Assembly: GCF_954871325.1 (NCBI RefSeq)
Contig: NC_088779.1
Span: forward strand, 2,916,846 to 2,980,845
Length of the DNA: 64,000 bases
Direction: 5' to 3'
Origin: Gordionus sp. m RMFG-2023
Taxonomy: Eukaryota > Nematomorpha > Gordioida > Chordodea > Parachordodidae
Positions 1 through 25,275 of the stretch are shown one piece after another. The stretch's first letter is position 1; every line of letters begins with the position of its first letter. The notes below the pieces were generated by a model, which did not search any database, had not been told where the DNA came from, and saw nothing but the letters and a program-made list of their open reading frames with translations. Position numbers and translations under genes: made by a program.

Positions 1-535
1 AAATGAAAAAGTAAATTAAATTAAAAAGGGAAAAAAAATAATTAAGGGGCACCTTCCTTTCCTTGTTTTATCGGTTTTAAAAAAAAATTGAGATGAATTT
101 TTACAAAAATAAATTTCATAACCTTTTAATGCAAGGCTAAAAATTTAAAAATAAATTTTTGAAGATTGATTTTCCTATTGGTGCCGACAATGAGTATAGG
201 ACAAAATTAAAAGATTTAAAAACTTTCCTTTCTCGTTTTTTTAAAAAAAATTTAGATGAATTTTTACAAAAATAAATTTAAAAATTTTAATATAAAAATA
301 GTTTTAAGATTAATTTTCCATTCGTGCCGGCAATGAGTATGGGTCAAAATTGAAAGCTTTAAAAATATTTTAAAAGGAGCATCTGTATATTTAAGAATGT
401 ATCTAAATATCGATTTTTTTTCTTAAAATGAGTGATCATTGGATAACAACTGAGGAGGAGGGGGGGGGGAATTTTGGGGATTCTTATGAAAACAGAATAA
501 ATTTACTCCATATTCCCGGAAATGGTTGAAAGTAG

Positions 536-693
536 TAGTGTGGTTAAAAAGTTCGATTTGCGTCGATTTTAAAAAACGGCCCGATTAAGATTATAACCAA
601 AATAACATTGTGTAAGTCTAAAGATTTTGCTCATAGCTGGCAGAAATGCTTGGACTCATATTTACCAAATCATCGGGTTTTTTAACAACACTA
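536..693. mobile_element. hAT MITE family A, diverged
   Basis: Ends TAGTGTGGTTAAA and TTTTAACAACACTA with the internal 'AAGATTTTGCTCATAG' block shared by other copies. One arm is eroded. Confidence 0.6.
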
Positions 694-1659
694 TCTATTT
701 GAAAGGTTGTGACATTATGTCATTAGAATTAAATCATAACTTTAAAATTAAATTCTAATAAAATACTATTTTTCCCATGTTTTGAATTTTGAAAGCACTT
801 CTCCAACGAAACTATAGATTATGCTTATGAATTTAACCTTGTTAGTATCCAGAAAATATTACATCTCCTAAGTAAGTCAATGACGACCTTCTTATCAAAA
901 TTAGCAGCATAAAAGGAAATATAAATTAAAACTACCCTCTGCCATTTTCCAATTTCATTCAGATGACTATAATTATCTACCCCTCGTCCAATTTCGATGA
1001 CTACCTTGGGTCATAACTCCCCCCCCCCCCTCTTTTCTTTCCTCTCCCAGTAAAGGTTCCTGATGGTATTCCTGGAAAATTGATTTTTTTTTCAAAGTGG
1101 AGATGGAACATTATGCTAAATATGACTTACACCCAAATTATAGTACAACATATAATATCCAGAAAATATGGAAATAGATCAACACAATGATATAATATTA
1201 GAATATGGATAATGGAAAAGTTTATTTTGTAAAATAAAAAAATCCCGTTTTTAATGAATCACGTGATTTGAGCTTTATATTCTCATTATTAGAGATGGCC
1301 CCTAGGCTTTCTGAGCGATCGAATCAGAATACCCCCCCCCCCACCGAAAAAATACCCTCTAAAAAAAGTAGTTAATTTTAGTTTTGACTCGCCCAACTTC
1401 AATTACAAATTTCAAAAATATTTTTATGGCATCGATCTTTAGTATATAGTATAAATAAAAATATATACTTAAAATAAATTTTGACAGATTTGGGTAAGAA
1501 AAAGTGAAATTTATAATTTCGTCAGTATTTAATTTGAATAAATTTTGTTCTCCATCGATAAAATGGTTAGATTATTAAGAAAAAGGATCTTTCTTAGTAT
1601 TCCGAAGTCATGTTTTAATTTTACTTATTACCATCTTCTGCAGTACATAAGGTAGAAGG

Positions 1660-1874
1660 TAAGTTTTGTTAAACGGCTCGTTGTGAGCCGATTTTTAAAA
1701 ACCGCTAACTCAAAGTTCTAGCCAGAAAAATATCGACCAAGCCTCAAGATTTCGACAATATATGTATAGACCTTTGTTCCTTAGTAAAATCTTCATGCTT
1801 GGGTAATATTTTTCTGGATGAAGTATTGAGTTAGCCGTCATAACCGGCTCAAAACGAGCCGTTTAACAACACTA
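1660..1874. mobile_element. hAT MITE family A
   Basis: About 215 bp with inverted arms: GGCTCGTTGTGAGCCGATTT opens and CGGCTCAAAACGAGCCG closes. It contains the family block AAGCCTCAAGATTTCG and the shared GTAATATTTTTCTGGATGAA. Confidence 0.8.
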
Positions 1875-2692
1875 ATAGTAGGAATAGTTAATAAATATTT
1901 ATATAAATTAGGGGAGGCTGAAAAATTAGAAAGTAAAACGAATAGTTTTTCGAGTCTGAATCCCAAGTTTCTGAATCATCGATAGAAAGAAGAAACTATA
2001 TAATGTATATTCTGATTATTAGTTTAAAAAAAAAAGATGACAATGACAATAATCTTTCGCAAATTATTACGCAGGGAAAATTTTTTTCTAAGACTGGATC
2101 CTATCCCTTCACATTTCTATCTAGAAATTTCTAAATGGCTGTCTGAATAGAAAAAAATAGTAATGTGCCATTAATCCAAAAGCTATAATTTAAAGACTTC
2201 CTAGTCTTAGCGGCTTTTTGGGTAGAATGCTCTATTCAAAATTTAGAGGTCGCCCAAGATTTGCTCACATTTTTGTTATTGATATGAATAATTTTTAAAG
2301 CTTGAATAATTTATTTATCTAGGGAGATAAAAATATACGTATTTTCCACTACAAAATGGACATGGAACATTATAATACTCAATCGGCAATATATATATAA
2401 ATTTTATAAAAAGGATTTTTTTTTTATTATTACATCGAAATTTTGAAGTTCTGATAAATATTTTTAAATCTTTAAAAATAAATTCCGCGGGATCATGCCA
2501 TTTCAGGATCGGAATTCATTCCGCTCTCAACACCCATGCTGTATGAATGGAAGTGTTTTTTTAAAAAATAATAAAATTCATTGATAGTTTCATGGATTTA
2601 ATTATTATTTCAGAGATCTTTCCCCGTCTTTTATAAATTCTTTAAATTAGAAAAATCCTTTAGCAATTAACAACAAATGTCATGTCATGCCA

Positions 2693-15331
<12,639 letters not shown>

Positions 15332-15667
15332 CCTTTTTGCGTCTATGTGTGTGATATTAAAACTAGATTATTTTATCTTATTATTTAAAAAAAGATAATA
15401 AATAATTTGTTTTAAAACAATACAAAACAAAAAAAGGAAAAGAAATATTCTATATTGGAAAGTAAATATTTTTTTTTTTTGTACTCCTAGTTCATTTTTT
15501 ATATCGCTGCTTTTTTTAAAAACTTTAACAATGTTTAAAGTGATAATTTTTATTAAAAGAGAAGAGAAGAGAAGAGAAGAGAAGAGAAGAGAAGAGAAGA
15601 GAAGAGAAGAGAAGAGAAGAGAAAAAGAAAGAAAGAAAAAAAAAAGTAAGAAAGAAAGAAACGTGCC
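15332..15667. other. 5' flank of the DCST gene with (GAGAA)n
   Basis: Upstream region of the DCST start. A pentanucleotide array of about 12 GAGAA units at 15559-15623 lies roughly 230 bases from the ATG; on the coding strand it is a CT-rich tract. No TATA box can be singled out in such AT-rich DNA. Confidence 0.5.
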
Positions 15668-15862
15668 TAGTGTTGTTAAACGGCTCGTTTTCAAGCCGAT
15701 TCTTAAAGACGACCAACTCAATATTCCAATCAGAAAAATGTTGACTAAGACTCGAAATTTCGTCTATAGGTGTCCAAACCTTAATGCCATGCCATGTATT
15801 AGCAAAATCGCCACTTGCGTAATATTTTTCTGGATAAAATATTGTGTTATCCGTTTGGCCCC
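15668..15862. mobile_element. hAT MITE family A, 3'-truncated
   Basis: Starts TAGTGTTGTTAAACGGCTCG. It contains GTAATATTTTTCTGGATAAA and stops near GTTATCCGTTTGG without the closing arm. Confidence 0.75.
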
Positions 15863-15869
15863 TAAAAAT

Positions 15870-16313
15870 TTGTCTAATTTCGGTTACCCGGGTCGGCTGC
15901 TCTCTCGAACCCCTTCTGCACGGTCTTGGGTAGATTGTAGAAAGAAAAAAATGTTATTTGCCGAAATAGGAAAAATTAGTAAAAACTGCTAGCGGAAAAT
16001 ATAGAAACTCTAAAATGTCCGACTGCTTTCATTATTATTTAGTGCCCGATGTGAACTTCTTAATTCTTCATTAGTCACTAAACTATTGCCTTTTAACATG
16101 TTTTTATTTTAAAATGCAACGATAAAGAAGTAAACTAGGACGAGATCTAAGAGGCCTTCTTGGAATGCTTCTTTAACGCTTTTAGGATAAAGTGTACTTT
16201 TTGATATAGCTTCATTTAAAAAAAAAATATTTTTTAAAAAATGTTTTTTTTGGGAATAACGCAAAATCAGCTGTTATTATCAAAGCAAAGGAAAAAAAGG
16301 AGCCTGTCAGGGT
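15870..16313. other. unassigned intergenic DNA
   Basis: Somewhat GC-richer near 15880-15930 (GGGTCGGCTGCTCTCTCGAA). No gene or repeat recognised. Confidence 0.4.
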
Positions 16314-16321
16314 TCAGGAAG

Positions 16322-17320
16322 CAGGGATGCGAACCCGACAAAATTTTTGACCGACTTCGGTTCGGGTTTGGTTCGGTTTAAGGTAAAATAAAAATAGGTG
16401 GGTTCGAATTCGGGTTCGGTTCCGGGAAATATTTTCGAACCCGGGTTTGGTTCCGGGAAATATTTTCGAACCCGGGTTTGGTTCCGGGAAATATTTTCGA
16501 ACCCGGGTTTGGTTCCGGGAAATATTTTCGAACCCGGGTTTGGTTCCGGGAAATATTTTCGAACCCGGGTTTGGTTCCGGGAAATATTTTCGAACCCGGG
16601 TTTGGTTCCGGGAAATATTTTCGAACCCGGGTTTGGTTCCGGAAAATATTTTCGAACCCGGGTTTGGTTCCGGGAAATATTTTCGAACCCGGGTTTGGTT
16701 CCGGGTTCAGCTCGGGTTTAAGAATTTTCCAATTGATAAAAAAAAATTCTATATTTAAATCATAATTAAAAAATTAGACATAAATTTGGGCATAAAAAAT
16801 TGATTTTTTATTTTAATTATAGGCAAAATATGGTTAAAAAATACAGAGGATAGTCATGTATCAATTTCGAAAATTTAATGACATATTTCCTTAAATTAAC
16901 AATATCCAAATATAATATTTTTTACTTTGACTTGTTCACTTTTATTTTTCCTTCTAATTAATCTTTGAGAATAAGTTAAAAACTAAAAATGAAACGGCAT
17001 AAATGAATTAAAATTTATTAAACATTTCAATAGGAATCTTTAAGAATAAATTAAATAAGATTTTTAAAATGGCGTGTATGAAATTAAGTTGTTTAAAATA
17101 TAGAAACACTTCACTTAATTGGAAATTTGAAAATATTATATTAATATATGTTTTTAAACAATTCGCTGAAACCGGTTGAACCCGGATTCAAATAAAATTT
17201 ACGGGTTCGGTTCGGGGTTATGAAAATTTTATTAACGGGGTTCAGGTTCTGTTCGGGTTCAAATTTTTTCCCAACAACCCGGGTTTTCTTTACCGGGTTC
17301 GGGTTTGGTTCGAATCCCTG
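16322..17320. mobile_element. hAT element with internal 31-bp minisatellite (family E)
   Basis: 999 bp, CAGGGATGCGAACCCG to GGTTCGAATCCCTG, flanked by TCAGGAAG on both sides, a perfect 8-base duplication. The sub-terminal parts are dense in GGTTCGGGTT motifs on both strands. The centre (16740-17160) is AT-rich and non-coding. Open frames over the minisatellite are a by-product of its sequence. Confidence 0.93.
16416..16706. repeat. 31-bp minisatellite, about nine copies
   Basis: Unit begins CGGGTTTGGTTCCGGGAAAT and continues ATTTTCGAACC. Copies are almost identical; one has CCGGAAAAT in place of CCGGGAAAT. As 31 is not a multiple of three, each forward frame cycles through the same peptides. 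Confidence 0.95.
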
Positions 17321-17557
17321 TCAGGAAGTAATGGGTTCCTACTTCTCATTTCCTTAGAAAACTTTTAATATATACAAGATGTTTATAAATTTGGAGTTAG
17401 CAAATATTTTTTTTATTCTATTCAGAGCCTTCTTTTTTTTTTTTATCTTTTCGTAATATTTTAAAATGGGGACAGGGGCTCATGTAACCCCTTCTTTTTG
17501 TTAGCGTTCGGGGAACTTTTGCAAGAACTTAAGTATAATTTATGTATTCTTAGATAA

Positions 17558-17788
17558 CATATCCCACGAAATTCCAAGAATTGTCCAATATCCTTAGGGA
17601 CTTGCTCAACACCTACTGTTATCTCCCAGGGCTCTCTCCGTTGGATAAAAATGGCGGTAATGACGCAGATTTCTTATCACCCTGACGCGTTCAATATAAA
17701 CCTATTCCCCATCAGCGACACGCTCGATCAGTGCCGAGTTAGGATCCAAGTTTATATGCCTATTTTATCAATAGAATCTTTTCTTTAA
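17558..17788 (+). CDS. possible short coding exon, unassigned
   Basis: A 76-codon open stretch in a GC-richer island. An acceptor-like ATCTCCCAG is at 17630, and a good start context (AAAAATGGCGG) is at 17651, giving MAVMTQISYHPDAFNINLFP and 25 more residues to TAA. Third positions are often C or G, as in the window's true exons. I recognise no family, and no partner exon was found. It may be a first exon, a relic or chance. Confidence 0.25.
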   Translation, partial: HIPRNSKNCPISLGTCSTPTVISQGSLRWIKMAVMTQISYHPDAFNINLFPISDTLDQCRVRIQVYMPILSIESFL

Positions 17789-17799
17789 ATAAAATCACG

Positions 17800-20460
17800 T
17801 GATATTTAATTCAACAAACATATGTTCTAAAAGAGCTGTAGTCATAGAACCATTCTGATACCCTTTTTAAGAGTTTTCGTGAAAATTTCCTGTCAATAAT
17901 AATTGAGAAAACTTGTATATTATAATACCACGCATTCACCGCTGCTAATTCGCAGCTAACTGTCAAATACAGGGTAAGACCTATTTTTCCCGGTTTTAAC
18001 CGATTCCAGAAAAAATTGATGATTTTAAAAACAGATCCAAGTTTAAGTCGCTTCTGTTATTGAGGAAAAAATGATTCGAGTCATGTAATCCAATTTTTGT
18101 TAATTTATTGAATTTTCTAAACGATACACAATATATGACGTTTAAAAACATAGGAAAATAATTTATTTAGCCGGATACCACGTCAGAATAAAAGTATCGT
18201 AAATCCCACTCCTATACAAATAGAATGTATCGGATACAACGTAGCCTCGCGCTTTATTAATTGAAAAAAAATATTCATCAAAAAATATCGAGAAAACAAA
18301 AAATAATTTAAATATCTGACCGGGTTAGAGTCCTGTTGCTATCCTAAGTAAATTTTAAATTAAGAACCAATTGTCTTAGAAAGTGTCTGCCCGCTGATGG
18401 ACAAGGTGTCAGTTCGGACTCGGATTTGTCCCTTAATCTTCTGAAATGAATAATATATCTACATATTTATTTGGATGATTTATAATTTAATTTATACAAT
18501 AAATTCGAGGGCAAATATTTTTTATCTGATCAGTTATGGTATTATATTTAAAAAATAACTAATTCAATTATTCAGATGATTAGTTAGAAATATTTAAAAT
18601 TTTGGTAAGGCGATTGATGAGTTCTCCCGGACATGCGCAGTAGGTTTTGAATTTTTATTAAGTTTAAAAATCCGACTTTGCCAGGAATGAATTCCAATTA
18701 TGTGGAGATTGCCCACTACATGAATTTCAGACAATATCGTAATAAACATTTGAATTTTTTTTTTAATTTATCTGAGCGATCGCCATATCCCAACAAGTTG
18801 TCTTTTTGATCTTCCTTCTATTTAACCAGACTGCTTTTCCGAGTCAGGCTAATAGATCTTCCAGATCAAAGAATATATTGTTAGAGTTCTAACCATCGTT
18901 TATCTACCCATATGTTCCCAAAAATAAAAATAAATGGTTCAATAATTAATCAACAAAGAGAATGGTTTAATTGTTTCAATAGATAACTACCCTTCCTTTC
19001 TTCTTGACCTTCTTAAGAGTAATTTTGCTAATCCAATGCTTGATGCCCTGGTTCACGTGACTCGTGATCGCATCTCGGTTTTAACGATCTTCGAATCGTA
19101 CCCATCTTGAAATCCCAAGAAAATCCCACTAGGAAAATGAGCTAGCCTCGCAGAAACTTATCCTATCATTATTTTTTAGTGGCATAATTATAGTTAATAT
19201 GAATTACTTGTCAATCTTAAAATTTTATCCCGCCTTAAAAAATATAAAATTGATTAGTATGATTGGCATTAATCAATCAATATAAATTTAAAAAAATAAA
19301 ATAATCAATAAGAGACAAAAGTTATTATCTAATATCCTTCTCAAAATTATAAAAAATCAAAGTCGCTCTTCACTAATAATAATATATATATTTTTTTTAA
19401 TTATATAAATAATTATTAAATTATTAATCTTGTGGATACGTTCGGTTCAGTTTCAGATTTCACTTTAAAATAGATTTATTTCTAAATATTTTTTTTAGAT
19501 TTAACTTAATAGATAAATTGAAGGAAATTATTAATAAATTATGCGATGTTATTTGCTATATTTTTATTATTACAAAAAAAAAAATTACAAAACATATCAT
19601 TTACAACATAAAATTGGCATTTTAAAGCCGATAATCTTTTATTTTGCTGTTCCTACTAAAAAAAAATTTTATCATAAAATCACAGCAAATTTGACAAAAT
19701 AATTGATTTTTTTTTTGTTTTTAGATTTTTTTCACACTTTTTAACAAGAGAAAATTCAATTAAATTAACTAACAAATGAAATAAATCTATTAAATTAATT
19801 TTGTCTTTATATTTTTTTTTCCTATTAACTTTTATGTTATTATTATATTAGTTTAAGTTTTATAGTAATAAAAAAATTTGTAAATTTTTCAAATTATATA
19901 TATTATATTATATATCTAATATTATTTGTCAAAAATTTTTTTTTTAACCATTCAAAATGATCGAATTTTTATTTTTTAAAATAAAAACTTTAGAAATTAT
20001 AATAATTTAGTTAGACATTTTTTAGATTATATCTAATAATAATAATTATTATTTTTGCATTTTATTATATTTTGATGATATTGATCATCAATTTGAAAAA
20101 AACGAATTAACATAACATGCTTATGATGGAAGTGTTAAGAAGAAAAAATTTTTATTGTTAAAAATATAATGAAATTTTTTTTTTTGGCTATGAAATTTAC
20201 TATTACAATATTGCGCAAAAATAAACAATTGGAAAGAGAAATAATTTATTTATAGTTAAATAAATTGGAAAAAATGTATTAAAAATGAGTTTAAATATTG
20301 ATTGATATGAGAAAATGTATAATTTTTTGTTTTTATGGTTGATTAAACGTTATTATTGAATAAAAGCTTTAAGAATATCATGAAGCGAACTTTTATAAAA
20401 AATTAATCGTAGCGTTTTTTAAATAAATAAACACGCATAAAAAAAAATAATAATTCTCAT
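17800..20460. other. AT-rich intergenic DNA
   Basis: No gene seen. The part 19160-20460 is extremely AT-rich and low complexity. A GCATTCACCGCTGC-type block at 17930-18010 resembles the duplicated unit at 38388-38715. A slightly GC-richer patch at 18985-19130 has short open frames on the minus strand that I could not assign. Confidence 0.5.
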
Positions 20461-22900
20461 TTAGAAATTTTATCACCCAATAAGGAACAATAAAAGTTTC
20501 AAAGTCATTGAGGGGGTTATAACTGTTTGGGTTAGGGGGGTTCATCTCAGCTAAATACGGTTTTTTTAAAAAAAACTTCTCCTTTGTATAATTTTATTAA
20601 AGATTTCAAGATTTCTAACTGCAGGATTTGTTAGGGGGTTCAGGGGACAATAGTCCTTATTATCTTAACCTTCCTTGAGCTTATCTTATTACTTATTTGA
20701 CCCCTAGAGCTTAAGATAATTTCGAGTTAAACCATCAACCGCAAATAAAAATAGGAATTCTAGAGAAGCCACTAACAGAGTAAAACCCTTCCTGTTTATA
20801 TTTTTCACTCTTGACTTGAGATATTTAGAATCATGAGAGCTTCCCCGAAAGATATGCAAATCATTTAATAAAATGATGAGCAAAGAAAATTTTTTTAAAA
20901 AAAAAGGGAATTAAGGGATGAACTTAGTATCTTAGAACATAGTTTAGAAGTTGGTCGATGTCAGAGAATCGCCTCATTTAAAATCTCGGGGGGGGGGGGG
21001 TGGGGAGGGGGTCCCTTAGTCAAAAATACATGGTCAGTATCTATTTTGTAGTTAGAATTATATTTTAGGTTTCCAGAGAAAAGCAGTGCTGCTTTAGGGG
21101 GATGTAAAGGCATCTGGTCGATGCCATTAAAGAAAAATAAAATAAGGGACGGCGAAGCTAGGGTATGAAATTCACAATGGTTCTATAAGTCTTGGGCAAG
21201 GAAATAGTCATAACGAAACTTTTAAATAACAACAATAATATTAAGGAGTGAGCAGGCACTTCTAACAGGAAGAAAGGTGGGGAGTATTACGCTCGATAAT
21301 GAAATCGAATTAGGTGGATTCTCTTTGAAAACGTTAGCGACATTAGAATCAAGAGGGTAGTAAGTGTCCTTTTTTTTGATAATTGTTTGGAGTTTCTTTT
21401 AGATAAATTTTATTTATGGGGTTGGTAAGGTAGACTTGGTGGGGATGGGAGGGGTAGAGATTTGGAGGGGTGTAGAAGGGTTAGTACCGAAGTGTGCTAG
21501 GAAACTGGTAAAATATTTATCCATGCCTATATTTAATAATGAATGTAACCATGCATATGAAGGAGGAAGGGGGGGGGGAGGTGATTTTATAAAAAATTTT
21601 AATGATTGGTGGTTATAGATGCGAAAACTAAGAAAGTATAGTTTCTGCGGTTTTGGTTGATTTTGAAGGCCTTCTATTAAAATCACTTGGGAGAAAAGTG
21701 TGTTAACGCTTAAAAAATGAGAATTGTAAGTTGAGGGAAAAAAAATAGGCAGATCCATGCACTAGTCCAATCAAATTTATTATTTGCTCACGAATGCTAG
21801 TGATAAATTGATTGATCAGGTGATTATATAAAAAATGGCGGAAGGAAAACGGAGAAGGTGGGAGGCTAATAATAACAAGCAATAAATAAATAAATGAATC
21901 GTCATCACCCCCCCCCCCCCCACCTTTCCTCCATCATTTTGCCGTTTCACGAAAAAAACGACAAATGACCAATTCATAGAAGTTTGTGGGGGTTTTTTCC
22001 CTCTCGCTTAAAATGAATGATTAACTGAGATGAATATTAATAACCCTGTTATCTCATTTAATAAATTTTTAATAAAATTTTTTTAAAAAAAAGAGTAAAA
22101 TTCATAAAAAAAAACAAATAAGTGATTATACGAAAACCAAAGTTTAAGATAACTAAACTATGCCTCTCAACCAAAAATTAAAACAACAAACAAGCATATT
22201 TTATACAATTTGTCTAATTCCTTGATAATCCTCTTATCATATTATTATCCATAATTCTTGATAATGTTCATATTTATATAATTTTTTTTTTGGTAAAAAT
22301 CGTTAAAAATATATACTATAATAAATATCTTTCTCAATTTAGTTTTTTTTATAGTATATAATCTTAAAAAATATTTAATATGTATTTTTTTTAAGAGATA
22401 TTTCTAGATTTTAATAATTAACTATTATACATATGATGATCTCTTTTAATATATTAATTTATATTCCTTCCCTCCCTCTCCTTTTCTTTCCTCTAGGTTC
22501 CGAAATACAAGGAAATTTGATTTGATATTTATTTTTAAGAAACTACTTTCTTTCTTATATACTATAACTGTATGATGGCAATCTAATTTTGTATATTATT
22601 CTATATACATTGTCAATTGACGCTTGTGTAATTGTGTTAGTATAATTTTGATGATATACTGTTATAACATAATATAATATTTTATATATTATAATCACTT
22701 TTTCGCGTTAAACAAAAATAAATTTATATATATATAAATATATATATATATATAGAGGCGAATCTAAAATATAAATGTATATTTTATAAAGGGGGATAAG
22801 AAAAAAAAAGATACGATAAGAATTGTTTATAAAGAATACTTTTCGTAAAATTATCCTTAAAAAAAAGAAAAAGAAAAAAAACGTACTTAATGTGATTACG
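20461..22900. other. intergenic DNA, no gene seen
   Basis: Holds G or C runs of 10-14 bases (20988-21000, 21569-21578, 21908-21921) and purine-rich stretches. Overlapping open frames on both strands at 21414-21758 are low complexity and have no family resemblance. Confidence 0.5.
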
Positions 22901-22901
22901 G

Positions 22902-23104
22902 CAGTGTTGTTAAATGGCCCATTTTGGGACGATTTCGGCTAACTCATTACTCCATCCAGAAAAATATTACCCAAGTCTGAAGATTTTGCTAACAGAAGGA
23001 ACAAAGGTCTAGACATATATTGTCGAGATCTTTATTTTTCTGGCTAAAATATTGAGTTAGCCGTTTTTAGAAATCGGATCAAAACGAGCCGTTTAACAAA
23101 ACTA
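22902..23104. mobile_element. hAT MITE family A
   Basis: Starts CAGTGTTGTTAAATGGCCC and ends GAGCCGTTTAACAAAACTA. The internal block is AACAAAGGTCTAGACATATA. No clear target duplication. Confidence 0.8.
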
Positions 23105-23114
23105 TGAGAAGGTT

Positions 23115-23361
23115 TCATAAAAATGATTTAAGGTAGAGTTGAGGCGCAGTCAAACTTAAAATCGAACCCTCATATCGCGAACCAAAGAATCATATGCTTA
23201 TGGAAAGCGTACCCTCTTATAAACCTCGACTTGATCCTCTCTGCAGATCTAACTAGGATTAGCTATAGGATGGACTACGGGTTCATTGCTATAAATAAGT
23301 CCTGTATTACCAGATCTTTTATCCGTAAGTGCTACTTCTTCAAGGCTTTGCTATTTACTTG
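23115..23361 (+). other. open, GC-richer stretch of unknown origin
   Basis: About 80 codons without a stop end at a TGA near 23360 (reading ...LILSADLTRISYRMDYGF...). There is no start codon near its 5' end and no family I recognise. It could be an exon or a transposon fragment. Confidence 0.25.
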
Positions 23362-23692
23362 TTCTAATCAATGAGATCTGAGCGAACAAGGGACTCGCCC
23401 AAAATTAGATTATTTTAAGGGAAGTCAAATTTTTTTTTTTTTGATAAGTAAAAGTAAATTGTTATTTTATAAATAAAAAAATTTACAAAAATATCTTTTA
23501 ATATTAGTTAATTTCAAAGTTATTTATATTTTTACTATAATAGTAAATAAATATAATATTTGCTAAACTAATGCGTTTCAAATTGAACAATTTTTTTTTT
23601 GGGATGATATTTTTATTTGAATTGTTATGGAACCAATTTAATGTGAACCATTTTCTTTTTACTCTCATTCAATTTAAAAAAAAAAATTAACA

Positions 23693-23820
<128 letters not shown>

Positions 23821-24344
23821 CACACGAGTAAAAGATGCTCAGTAGTCGAGAAAATCAATGGCCATCCAAAGCAAAGCCAATGAATGCTACTTTTTTTTAG
23901 ATAAAGATTTCACAAATTTTCGATTAAATTAAATACTAATTGATAATTTATAATCATAGGACATTATTTTCCATATTATAAAATTATCTGAATATTTAAA
24001 TAATTTAATATTTTAATTTAATTTTTATCTTTACCTTGTTATCCTGAATTTGAATTAAGTCCATTTTGTTGAAATGTATATAATTTTTTAAAAAAAAGGA
24101 TTTTTACAAATTTCTTTTATATACATTATTTAATTAATTGTGTTTAGCAGTTTATGTTTTCATATTCATTTAAGTTTTTTTTAAAAAAAAATTCGTGTTC
24201 CGATATTGGTACACTGGGAACTCAAACGAATTATTTTTTAAATAAATTTCATTTACCATGTAAATTATATTTTATATAAAGTTAGAAAATGGCATAAATA
24301 ATTAAAGAGATATATAAATTACTAAATATAATATCTCAATTTAG

Positions 24345-24566
24345 TAGCGTTGTTAAACGGCTCGTTTTGCACCGATTTTTTAAAAAACGGTCAACTCAAT
24401 CATCTAGAATAATATTGTGAAAGCCTGAGGAATTTTCTGTAGAAGGAACAAAAGTTTAAACATCTATTGGCGAAATATCAAGGTTTAGGGCGATATTTTT
24501 CTGGCTATAATATTGAGTTAGCCGTTTTTAAAAATCGGTTCAAAACGAGCAGTTTAACAAACACTA
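24345..24566. mobile_element. hAT MITE family A
   Basis: TAGCGTTGTTAAACGGCTCG to AGTTTAACAAACACTA, flanked by CAATTTAG and CGATTTAG (8 bases, one mismatch). Confidence 0.88.
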
Positions 24567-24596
24567 CGATTTAGGCAACTACAGTGTATGAAGATA

Positions 24597-24789
24597 GTGT
24601 TTGGTTAACTCTATATTTTTAGCCCTAAAAAATATTGTTCTAAGCATCGAAATTTCGTTAATAGATGTCCAAACCTTTGTTCCTTCTACAAGCAAAAAAT
24701 CTTCAGGCTTGCGTAGTATTATTCTGGATGAAATATTGAGTTTAGCCGTTTTTAAAAATCGGCTCAAAACGAGCCGTTTAACAACCATT
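24597..24789. mobile_element. hAT MITE family A, 5'-truncated
   Basis: Lies about 30 bases from the previous copy. Contains TTCGTTAATAGATGTCC and GCTTGCGTAGTATTATTC and closes CGAGCCGTTTAACAACCATTA. Confidence 0.75.
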
Positions 24790-25013
24790 AGTTGAAGAAT
24801 TGTTTAGTAATATTTATTTATTTAAAATTTTTTTTATTTTATTCACATTGAAAAATTTCTATCATAATATTAAAACAACTTATAAAATTAAATCCAATTA
24901 ATTTAAGGAAAACTTAATATCAAAAAATAATCTTCTTTTTTAAAAAAAAAATAATCTGTCAACTGTTACCTCCAGAAATATTTTTTTCAGCGCGTTTTTC
25001 ATTCCTAATTAAG

Positions 25014-25247
25014 TAGTGTTGTTTAAACAACGGATCATTTTGATCCTAATTTTTTTTAAAAACGGCTAACTCAATATTTCATCCAGAATAATATTAAGCA
25101 AGCCTGAAGTTTTTATTTTTTAGTAGAAGGAACAAAGGGTTGAACATCTATTAGCGAAATCTCTTAGAACAATATTTTTTTGGGCTAAAAATACAGAGTT
25201 AGTCATTTTCAAAAGTCGGCTAAAAAACGAGCAGTTTGACAACACTA
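25014..25247. mobile_element. hAT MITE family A
   Basis: TAGTGTTGTTTAAACAACGG to GAGCAGTTTGACAACACTA, with the family core AGAAGGAACAAAGGG. Confidence 0.82.
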
Positions 25248-25275
25248 TCTTCAAACACTGTAATTGCCTAAACAG

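Larger units (their letters stand above)
1..2692. other. intergenic flank downstream of the DCST gene
   Basis: AT-rich DNA without a supportable gene. It opens with a diverged repeat (about 85-200 and 235-345 share TTTTACAAAAATAAATTT and the TGCCG(A/G)CAATGAGTAT motif). It holds two family A elements and G or C runs of 10-12 bases at 460-469, 1019-1030 and 1332-1342. Confidence 0.6.

Noticed and set aside
15531-15992. Arg/Glu/Lys-rich open frame of 153 codons
   Set aside because: Starts in the (GAGAA)n array and runs through a family A element; no coding signal.
16416-16706. CRISPR-like array
   Set aside because: Units are contiguous without unique spacers and lie in a eukaryotic transposon.
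16398-16765. Three overlapping plus-strand open frames reading GNIFEPGFGS-type repeats
   Set aside because: They follow from the 31-bp minisatellite, whose length makes every forward frame repeat the same peptides; no start context or family.
18985-19130. Possible minus-strand exon (HVNQGIKHWISKITLKKV)
   Set aside because: Short, with a stop close upstream and no clear splice sites; kept only as a note.
21414-21758. Overlapping open frames on both strands
   Set aside because: Purine-rich low-complexity DNA; neither product resembles a known protein.
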